A stretch of 8,335 nucleotides of DNA from Lachnospiraceae bacterium (GTDB lineage: Bacteria > Bacillota > Clostridia > Lachnospirales > Lachnospiraceae). The translations under genes and the position numbers were made by a program. The notes below the pieces were generated by a model. It searched no databases and was not told the origin of the DNA. It saw only the letters and a list, made by a program, of their open reading frames with translations. The stretch covers positions 1 to 8,335 of the forward strand of contig JAGCSS010000220.1 in the NCBI GenBank assembly GCA_017964055.1. The letters are read 5' to 3'. Every line of letters starts with the position of its first letter. Within the stretch, counting starts at the first letter, position 1. This document shows, piece after piece, positions 1 through 5,001 of the stretch.

Positions 1-430
1 CCTGCTCCCAGCCGTAGATCGCAGCCGCTTCTCCCTTGCCGTCCAAGCCTATGACGATCTTGTCCGCGCCGAATTCAAGGAGTGCCTGCTCTACAAACTC
101 AGGCTCCTTAACCGCTTTGGTCCCGATAATGACCCTTGCCGCGCCGGCATCTAGTCTTTCCCTGATGTTCTCTATGCTCCTGACACCGCCTCCGGTCTGG
201 ATAGGCAGTCCCGTCGCCTCGGCGATCTTTCGGATCACGCCGATATTCGAGGAATCCCCGGCCTTCGCGCCGTCCAGATCCACGACATGGATATACTCCG
301 CGCCCTGTCTCTTCCACTCGAGCGCCGCGTCCACGGGATTGTCGTTGTATACCGTAAGCTCGTCAAACCTGCCCTGACGCAGGCGTACGCATTTTCCGTT
401 CCTGATGTCGATCGCGGGATATAATCTCAT
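1..430 (-). CDS. hisA: HisA, ProFAR isomerase (phosphoribosylformimino-AICAR-P isomerase), C-terminus cut by window edge
   Basis: A (beta/alpha)8-barrel enzyme of histidine biosynthesis, converting ProFAR to PRFAR by an Amadori rearrangement in the cytoplasm. 143 residues are visible out of about 240 usual for the family. The protein opens with MRLYPAIDIRNGKCVRLRQG, the typical HisA start, and D8 in AIDI is the expected first catalytic aspartate. Further family motifs are HVVDLDGAKAG, the phosphate-site loop QTGGGVRS, and GLDGK, whose D130 is the expected second catalytic aspartate. The last visible residues are GWEQ. The ATG at 430 lies 23 nt after the hisB stop and is preceded by a strong ribosome binding site. 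No hisH lies between hisB and hisA; hisF would be expected to follow outside the window. The identification is secure. Confidence 0.96.
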   Translation of the reverse strand, partial: MRLYPAIDIRNGKCVRLRQGRFDELTVYNDNPVDAALEWKRQGAEYIHVVDLDGAKAGDSSNIGVIRKIAEATGLPIQTGGGVRSIENIRERLDAGAARVIIGTKAVKEPEFVEQALLEFGADKIVIGLDGKGEAAAIYGWEQ

Positions 431-433
431 AAG

Positions 434-441
434 CTCCTCCT
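434..441 (-). promoter_or_regulatory. Ribosome binding site of hisA
   Basis: On the minus strand AGGAGGAG lies just before the hisA ATG, a near-perfect complement to the 16S rRNA tail. It fixes the start at 430 and lets hisA be translated efficiently within the his transcript. Confidence 0.85.
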
Positions 442-453
442 GTGATGGTCAAG

Positions 454-1041
454 TTATATTGTGCCCTTCGTCGAAAGCGTTCCTTCGATCCTCGGATCGA
501 TGCTCACCGCTTCCGCCATCGCTTTCGCAAATGCCTTGAAGGCCGCCTCCGCAATATGATGATTGTTGCTTCCGTCGAGCTGCTTTAAGTGCAGGTTCAT
601 CGCCGCGGAATAGCTGACTGCATAGAAAAACTCACGTATCAGTTCACTGTCGAGCTCTCCGATCTTCGGCATCGTAAATGTAAGATCCGAAGAGAAATAC
701 GGTCTGCCGCACAGATCCACCGCACACATCACGAGCGTCTCATCCATCGGGAGCATAAAACTGCCGTAGCGCCTGATGCCTTTTTTGTCGCCGAGCGCCT
801 CTTTTATCGCGGTCCCGAGCACTATGCCCGTGTCCTCCACGGAATGATGTCCGTCCACTCTGAGGTCTCCATCCACCTTCACGTCAAGATCGATGAATGA
901 ATGTTTTGAAAAACTCGTAAGCATATGATCAAAGAATCCGATGCCCGTATCGATATTCGATTTTCCGGTTCCGTCAAGATTGAGCGAAATCTTTATCTTC
1001 GTCTCCGAAGTGTTTCGCTCGACTGCTGCCGTTCTTCCCAT
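454..1041 (-). CDS. hisB: HisB, imidazoleglycerol-phosphate dehydratase (monofunctional)
   Basis: A manganese-dependent dehydratase that turns imidazole-glycerol phosphate into imidazole-acetol phosphate. The 195-residue length is exactly that of the monofunctional bacterial enzyme; the phosphatase domain fused to HisB in enterobacteria is absent. Visible signatures are GIGFFDHML (residues 33-41, with D38-H39), DGHHSVEDTG (63-72, with H65-H66 and E69) and the second histidine motif NNHHIAEAAFKAF (159-171, with H161-H162 and E165). These histidines and glutamates are the metal ligands and catalytic residues of the family. The ATG at 1041 is preceded by GAAAGGAGA about 4 nt upstream. A 97-nt untranslated gap separates it from hisD, long for this operon, and hisA follows after 23 nt. 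The product is a substrate for HisC, which is not encoded here. Confidence 0.97.
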   Translation of the reverse strand: MGRTAAVERNTSETKIKISLNLDGTGKSNIDTGIGFFDHMLTSFSKHSFIDLDVKVDGDLRVDGHHSVEDTGIVLGTAIKEALGDKKGIRRYGSFMLPMDETLVMCAVDLCGRPYFSSDLTFTMPKIGELDSELIREFFYAVSYSAAMNLHLKQLDGSNNHHIAEAAFKAFAKAMAEAVSIDPRIEGTLSTKGTI

Positions 1042-1047
1042 ATTTCT

Positions 1048-1122
1048 CCTTTCGCTGCACTACAAGCACCCGCCGTTTCTCCGAGGGCGAATTCTGCTTG
1101 CCTTTCGCTGCATTGCAGGCAC
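1048..1122 (-). repeat. Imperfect 22-bp direct repeat in the hisD-hisB gap
   Basis: Two copies of a 22-bp sequence lie at 1048-1069 and 1101-1122 and match at 19 of 22 positions. Both contain CCTTTCGCTGCA on the plus strand. The copy nearest hisB supplies the hisB ribosome binding site (GCGAAAGGAG on the minus strand). In the upstream copy the minus strand can also fold CTGC-AAT-GCAG, enclosed by GCCT and AGGC. There is no U-run, so it is not a convincing terminator. The repeats fill most of the 97-nt gap at 1042-1138. Whether they have a function or are a deletion or duplication scar cannot be told from the sequence. Confidence 0.6.
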
Positions 1123-1138
1123 TCCTCTGTCTTTCGTC

Positions 1139-2428
1139 TTACTCGAATCTGACCGCGATCGAATTTGCGTGCGCGGTCAGTCCCTCTGCCTTGGCAAATG
1201 TCTCTATATCACAGTGTACCGCTTCGAGCGCCGCCTGTGAATAGGAAATAACGCTGGACTTCTTCAGGAAATCGTTTACCGAAAGCGCCGAGAAAAACTT
1301 CGCCGTACCGTTGGTCGGAAGTATGTGGTTCGGACCCGCGAAATAGTCGCCCAAAGGCTCGCTCGAATACTCCCCGAGGAATATCGCGCCCGCGTTCTTC
1401 ACTTTTGACATGGTCTCAAAAGGATTGGCAGTCAGGATCTCGAGGTGCTCAGAAGCGATCTCGTTCACCGCGTCGACAGCATCGTCCATGTTCTCAGCCA
1501 CAAGAATATATCCGTAATTCTCAAGGGATTTCTCGATTATGGCCTTGCGCGAAAGTACGCTTACAAAACCGTCGATCTCCTCAGAAATCTTCTTTGCCAA
1601 TTCCTCACTCGTCGTGATGCAGATCGCCGAAGCCAGCTCATCATGCTCTGCCTGGGAGAGCATGTCCGCCGCGACATAGCGGGGATTCGCCGTCTCATCT
1701 GCCAGCACAAGGATCTCGGAAGGACCCGCGATCGAATCGATGCTGACATTGCCGTAAACCGCGCGCTTTGCGAGCGCTACATAAATATTTCCGGGACCAA
1801 CGATCTTGTCTGCCTTGGGGATGCTCTCGGTCCCGTAAGCCATGGCAGCGATCGCCTGCGCGCCGCCGACCTTGAATATCCTGTCGACTCCCGCTTCCTT
1901 CGCCGCAACGAGCGTTGTCGGATAAACCTTACCCTCCGCGTTGCAGGGCGTGCACATGATAATGTTCTCAACTCCCGCGACCTTTGCCGGGATAACGTTC
2001 ATCAGTACCGATGAAGGATACGCCGCCTTGCCGCCGGGCACATATACTCCCGCGCATGAAAGAGCGGTCACTTTCTGTCCTAAGAACGCGCCATCCGCTC
2101 TCGTGGTGAACCAGCTCTTTTCCAGCTGATTCTCGTGGAATCTCCTGATATTCTCTATAGCTCTCCTGATGATCCGCACTAGCTCAGCGTCGACCTCGCC
2201 GTACGCCGCCTCGATCTCGGCTGCGGTCACCTCGACCGTCGAAGCGGTAAGCTCAGCTTTGTCAAATTTTGCCGTATATTCAAAAACTGCTTCATCTCCG
2301 CGCTTTTTCACATCCTCCACGATAGCGGCGACCTTCGCCTCATATTCGGGATACTGTGTGGTATTGCGCTTTAACAGATTTACAAGGAGATCCTTCTTTG
2401 ACTCCCTGTCAAGTTTTACGATCCTCAT
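1139..2428 (-). CDS. hisD: HisD, histidinol dehydrogenase
   Basis: A zinc- and NAD-dependent enzyme that performs the last two steps of histidine synthesis, L-histidinol to L-histidinal to L-histidine. The 429 residues match the family length. Motifs in order are PGGKAAYPSSVLMN (131-144), VGPGNIYVALAKR (210-222), IAGPSEILVLAD (233-244) and SQAEHDE (258-264), where Q259 and H262 are expected zinc ligands. Then come NEIASEHLEI (322-331) with the catalytic pair E327-H328, GDYFAGPNHILPT (360-372) with zinc ligand D361, and H420 near the C-terminus. All key residues are intact. The ATG at 2428 is 3 nt from the hisG stop, with a purine-rich AGAGGATAGGAT overlapping the end of hisG as ribosome binding site, so the two genes are probably translationally coupled. 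hisC does not follow; a 97-nt gap leads to hisB. Confidence 0.98.
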   Translation of the reverse strand: MRIVKLDRESKKDLLVNLLKRNTTQYPEYEAKVAAIVEDVKKRGDEAVFEYTAKFDKAELTASTVEVTAAEIEAAYGEVDAELVRIIRRAIENIRRFHENQLEKSWFTTRADGAFLGQKVTALSCAGVYVPGGKAAYPSSVLMNVIPAKVAGVENIIMCTPCNAEGKVYPTTLVAAKEAGVDRIFKVGGAQAIAAMAYGTESIPKADKIVGPGNIYVALAKRAVYGNVSIDSIAGPSEILVLADETANPRYVAADMLSQAEHDELASAICITTSEELAKKISEEIDGFVSVLSRKAIIEKSLENYGYILVAENMDDAVDAVNEIASEHLEILTANPFETMSKVKNAGAIFLGEYSSEPLGDYFAGPNHILPTNGTAKFFSALSVNDFLKKSSVISYSQAALEAVHCDIETFAKAEGLTAHANSIAVRFE

Positions 2429-2431
2429 ATC

Positions 2432-3079
2432 CTATCCTCTCTTTTCAATAACCTCGCGCATGTCTCCGATCAGTTTGCTGATACGCTCCTGCTCCATCTT
2501 CATCGAAACGCGGTTGACCACCATGCGGGCGGACAGAGGCATGATCTCCTCAAGCACCACAAGTCCGTTCTCACGCAGTGTCGAGCCTGTCTCGACGATA
2601 TCGACGATGACCTCCGAAAGTCCGACTATCGGAGCCAGTTCTATGGAGCCGTTGAGCTTGATTATCTCCACAGTCTGGTGTCGTACGTTATTGAAATATT
2701 CCTTGGCTATCGCGGGATATTTGGTCGCCACCCTGATCATCCTGCCGGCATCGAGCGCCTCACGCGCCGATTCGGGACCGGCAACGCACATCCTGCATTT
2801 GCCGAGGTCGAGATCGAGCACTTCATACAGTTTGCGCCCTTCCTCAACGATAGTATCCTTTCCGACGATGCCTATATCCGCCGCGCCGTACTCTACATAG
2901 GTCGGCACGTCATTAGCCTTCGCAAGGAAAAATCTGTAGCCCATCTCCTCGTTGGTGAAGATCAGCTTTCTCGATTCCTTGTCCTCCATCTCCTCGCAGG
3001 TAATGCCTATCTGCGAGAGAATGCCCATTGTCTGCTTGGCCAGTCTGCCCTTGGCCAGCGCTATCGTAATATATCTCAT
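2432..3079 (-). CDS. hisG: HisG, ATP phosphoribosyltransferase catalytic subunit, short form
   Basis: Catalyses the committed first step, ATP plus PRPP to phosphoribosyl-ATP. At 215 residues it is the short form (HisG-S), which lacks the C-terminal regulatory domain of the roughly 300-residue form and in known cases works only in a hetero-oligomer with HisZ, encoded just upstream. Motifs are the N-terminal [10 protein letters not shown] (4-13), [15 protein letters not shown] (61-75) and the PRPP-binding signature [17 protein letters not shown] (157-173). The ATG at 3079 fits the family start; a modest AAGGA lies 12 nt upstream, a rather long spacing. An 81-nt gap with a possible hairpin separates it from hisZ, while hisD begins only 3 nt after its stop. 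By analogy with other HisZG complexes, histidine feedback inhibition is expected to act through HisZ; this is inference. Confidence 0.97.
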   Translation of the reverse strand: MRYITIALAKGRLAKQTMGILSQIGITCEEMEDKESRKLIFTNEEMGYRFFLAKANDVPTYVEYGAADIGIVGKDTIVEEGRKLYEVLDLDLGKCRMCVAGPESAREALDAGRMIRVATKYPAIAKEYFNNVRHQTVEIIKLNGSIELAPIVGLSEVIVDIVETGSTLRENGLVVLEEIMPLSARMVVNRVSMKMEQERISKLIGDMREVIEKRG

Positions 3080-3101
3080 AAAACAATATCATCCTTTTTA
3101 T

Positions 3102-3141
3102 CTGCTGTGCCTGCTTTCGCAGTGCGTCCGACGGCTGCTGT
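3102..3141 (-). other. Small hairpin flanked by 7-bp direct repeats in the hisZ-hisG gap
   Basis: Within the 81-nt gap at 3080-3160, the plus-strand heptamer CTGCTGT occurs at 3102-3108 and 3135-3141, flanking 26 nt. Transcribed on the minus strand, the flanked segment contains CTGC-GAAA-GCAG, a 4-bp stem closed by a GNRA-type tetraloop and extendable by a couple of pairs past one bulged base. It is not followed by a U-run, so it is not an intrinsic terminator. It may affect translation or mRNA stability between hisZ and hisG, or be incidental. Confidence 0.35.
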
Positions 3142-3160
3142 TTAAATATTCAACCAAGCA

Positions 3161-4273
3161 TCAATGTCGGATGTTTACCCTCGCGGGGGTTCCGTTCTTT
3201 CTGGCCTCGATGGCTTTTTTCAGCTCATCCGCATAGGAATCCTCATCGGCGGAAAATTCAGCTATCCGCTCATCGGCATCGTGAACTATGTCCTGTCTCA
3301 TCATAGCCGCCATCATCCTGTCAACGATCACGGCCATACCGATCGCCGGAGCAGCCTCTCCGAACTGTCCGATCAGATTATCGTAACGGCCTCCGGAGAT
3401 TATCGCGTCGCCCGTCCCGTAAGTATATGCGTTGAAGATAATACCCGTATAATAACGGTACTTGCTGAGCATTCCGAGATCGAAGCTGATGTAGCGCTCA
3501 TAGCCGTAGAGCTTCAGTAAACTGTATATCTTCTCGAGCCTCTCTATCGAAGCGATCGCGTCGGCATTATCCGTGAGCGCCTTGAAATCCTTTAACTTCT
3601 CGGGAGGACCGAAAAGCGTGGGAAGATTGACGATTATCTTACTGAGCTTCTCATCGATATCATAGCGCCTCATAAGGTCCTCGAGACCGAAGGAATTCTT
3701 GTCGTTGATCAGAGCCCTCATCTCATCGACATCGTCCTCGCCAAGTCCTGCCTCGCGTACGATCGCCTTGAAAAAGCCGACCTCGCCTATCTCTATCTGG
3801 AACTCGGGGATACCCGCCGCCAGCATGCATTCGACAGTCAGCGCGATCATCTCCGCGTCGGCCTCAACGGAAGCGTCGTTTACGAGTTCCGCTCCGATCT
3901 GGGTGAACTCCTTGGGCTTACCCTGATACTCATTGCTGTTGATAAAGGTCTGTCCGTGGTAGGAAAGCCTTACAGGTCCCGTACAGTCCCGATAGTATTT
4001 GGCGATGCAGCGCGCGATAGAAGGCGTGATATCGGGTCTTAAGACCAGAGTATTGCCCTCGCGGTCAAAGAACTTGTACATGTCCTTTGCGCTGACACTG
4101 CCTCTTTCCTCGCTGAAAATATCAAAATACTCGAACGTCGGCGTCTCGATGCTCTCAAAGCCGTACAGCCTCATCTTTGCGAGGAGCTGCGACTCCACAT
4201 AGAGCTTCGCCCTGCATTCTTTTCCGTATATGTCCCTGACTCCCTCGGGAGTATGCAAAAGTTTATCCTTCAC
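3161..4273 (-). CDS. hisZ: HisZ, ATP phosphoribosyltransferase regulatory subunit (HisRS paralogue)
   Basis: A catalytically inactive relative of histidyl-tRNA synthetase that assembles with short-form HisG and is needed for its activity and histidine feedback. The 370 residues fit HisZ and are shorter than true HisRS (about 420), because the anticodon-binding domain is lacking. Features in order are TPEGVRDIYG (8-17), LRPDITPSIAR (78-88), a motif-2-like segment around GQTFINSNEYQGKPKEFTQ (107-125), RYYTGIIFNAYTYGTGD (273-289) and motif-3-like GGRYDNLIGQFG (294-305), followed by PAIGMAVIVDR. It starts with GTG: an in-frame TAG lies two codons upstream (4277-4279), so GTG is the first possible start, and AAAGGA (4281-4286) sits 7 nt before it. 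It is the first gene of the his operon, under the promoter at 4344-4372. A GTG start may moderate its level, although HisZ and HisG are needed together. Confidence 0.95.
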   Translation of the reverse strand: MKDKLLHTPEGVRDIYGKECRAKLYVESQLLAKMRLYGFESIETPTFEYFDIFSEERGSVSAKDMYKFFDREGNTLVLRPDITPSIARCIAKYYRDCTGPVRLSYHGQTFINSNEYQGKPKEFTQIGAELVNDASVEADAEMIALTVECMLAAGIPEFQIEIGEVGFFKAIVREAGLGEDDVDEMRALINDKNSFGLEDLMRRYDIDEKLSKIIVNLPTLFGPPEKLKDFKALTDNADAIASIERLEKIYSLLKLYGYERYISFDLGMLSKYRYYTGIIFNAYTYGTGDAIISGGRYDNLIGQFGEAAPAIGMAVIVDRMMAAMMRQDIVHDADERIAEFSADEDSYADELKKAIEARKNGTPARVNIRH

Positions 4274-4295
4274 TGTCTATTCCTTTCATTCACTT

Positions 4296-4313
4296 TAGCA
4301 CGTTGATGTGCTA
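4296..4313 (-). promoter_or_regulatory. 18-bp inverted repeat in the his leader, candidate operator
   Basis: TAGCAC and GTGCTA are perfect 6-bp inverted arms separated by 6 bases. The element lies between the predicted transcription start (about 4337) and the hisZ start, roughly +25 to +42. A second half-site-like TGCTAC is at 4325-4330, 16 bp from the TGCTAC of the right arm. The size and symmetry fit a dimeric helix-turn-helix repressor. Firmicute his genes are known to be controlled in some lineages by the TrpR-family regulator YerC/HisR, a plausible but unproven candidate. As RNA it could form a 6-bp hairpin without a U-run, so it is not a terminator. No T-box features are seen in the short leader. 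Confidence 0.5.
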
Positions 4314-4343
4314 CCATATTATCATGCTACTAAATTGAATTGA

Positions 4344-4372
4344 ATTATACAGAAACACGATCCCTTCGTCAA
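4344..4372 (-). promoter_or_regulatory. Housekeeping (SigA-type) promoter of the his operon
   Basis: On the minus strand TTGACG (-35, at 4367-4372) and a perfect TATAAT (-10, at 4344-4349) are separated by exactly 17 nt. A run of seven A residues (4377-4383) just upstream of the -35 could act as an UP-like element. It lies 36 nt beyond the recU stop, with transcription predicted to begin near 4337 and a leader of about 64 nt before hisZ. It is the best promoter match noticed in the window and marks the his genes as their own transcription unit. Confidence 0.88.
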
Positions 4373-4408
4373 GAACTTTTTTTACAAACCTGCAAAATAT
4401 TTGTGATC

Positions 4409-4945
4409 TTACTCTCCGCGCTCGTCCAGGTCCTTCTGTATCATCTCGAGATACGGTATGAAAAAGCCGTTTTTTCCGTCAAAGAAATAGCCCTCATCGA
4501 GCTCGTCCGTCCTGAAGCTCTTGCGTCCTCCCTCTTCCGCTCTCTTCCAGAACGGCTCCAGTTCACGCAGACGCAGATAATAGTACCTGTCCAGGCTCTT
4601 AAAATATATCAGGAAAAAGGCAACACCCTGCTGCCTCTCAAAGTCACGCATGAATACTACCTGATGTTCATGCACATTCTGCAGCGCAAACGTCTCGGTC
4701 GCGCATTCCTTCGCATCGAAGCAGACGGGGACACCCTGCACGGCGCCGATATAGTCGACCGTACTCTTTTTGTCAAAGTACGCCAGTGTTATATGGCCGT
4801 GTGACTTGTCCATCTCGATCGGCGTGATGGGCGTCGGGATCTTCTGGATAAGCGCCAGTCCGCCCTCTCGGTATTTTTCGTTTGTAAGGTTTATCGATTC
4901 CTCGAGCTGTGAGCCGCGAAGACCTCGCGAATTCCAAAGTGCCAC
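4409..4945 (-). CDS. recU: RecU, Holliday junction resolvase
   Basis: A structure-specific endonuclease that cuts four-way junctions during recombination and chromosome segregation; it is the Bacillota counterpart of RuvC. The 178 residues include the N-terminal NSRGLRGSQLEESINLTNE, LIQKIPTPITPI (33-44), the nuclease core YFDKKSTVDYIG (56-67), CFDAKECATETFALQNVHEH (75-94) and the C-terminal GGRKSFR and PYLEMIQ. The PD-(D/E)XK-type site is D64 plus D77-A-K79; the B. subtilis enzyme has Glu at the D77 position. I chose the GTG at 4945 because GGGAGG stands 7 nt upstream and the protein then starts directly at the conserved region. The in-frame GTG at 4963 has no ribosome binding site and would add only six residues. 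It lies 56 nt after the CotH-family gene, and the his promoter follows at once. No terminator is seen between them. Confidence 0.93.
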   Translation of the reverse strand: MALWNSRGLRGSQLEESINLTNEKYREGGLALIQKIPTPITPIEMDKSHGHITLAYFDKKSTVDYIGAVQGVPVCFDAKECATETFALQNVHEHQVVFMRDFERQQGVAFFLIYFKSLDRYYYLRLRELEPFWKRAEEGGRKSFRTDELDEGYFFDGKNGFFIPYLEMIQKDLDERGE

Positions 4946-4952
4946 TGATCTG

Positions 4953-4958
4953 CCTCCC
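4953..4958 (-). promoter_or_regulatory. Ribosome binding site deciding the recU start
   Basis: GGGAGG on the minus strand with 7-nt spacing to the GTG at 4945. It supports that start over the in-frame GTG at 4963. Confidence 0.75.
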
Positions 4959-4959
4959 G

Positions 4960-4992
4960 TCACCGGTCACCGGAAAGTCTCTGCCCTCCGGT
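4960..4992 (-). other. Tandem heptamer and possible hairpin just before recU
   Basis: On the plus strand TCACCGG is repeated twice in tandem (4960-4973). On the minus strand ACCGGA and TCCGGT (arms at 4987-4992 and 4969-4974) can form a 6-bp G/C-rich stem with a 12-nt loop. It sits in the 56-nt gap between the CotH-family gene and recU, a few bases upstream of the recU ribosome binding site. No U-run follows, so it is not a standard terminator; a role in mRNA processing or translation is only possible. Confidence 0.35.
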
Positions 4993-5001
4993 CCGTTCTT
5001 T

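Noticed and set aside
1445..2014. Plus-strand open frame of 189 codons opposite hisD
   Set aside because: It is antisense to the conserved hisD core, with no recognisable domain in the translation.
2169..2900. Plus-strand open frame of 243 codons opposite hisD and hisG
   Set aside because: It straddles the junction of two secure his genes on the other strand; its Ser/Ile/Thr-rich product is typical of a shadow frame.
4274..4337. T-box or histidine attenuator in the his leader
   Set aside because: The leader is only about 64 nt, with no room for a specifier stem and antiterminator, no terminator with a U-run, and a single His codon in the short leader frame.
4379..4409. Possible intrinsic terminator after recU (ACAAA and TTTGT arms)
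   Set aside because: The stem is only 5 bp and A/T-rich, and on the transcribed (minus) strand it is followed by A residues, not U residues. The A-run more likely belongs to the his promoter upstream region.
4946..4963. Extension of recU to the upstream in-frame GTG at 4963
   Set aside because: There is no Shine-Dalgarno sequence before it, whereas GGGAGG is placed ideally before the GTG at 4945, and the six added residues match nothing typical of the family.
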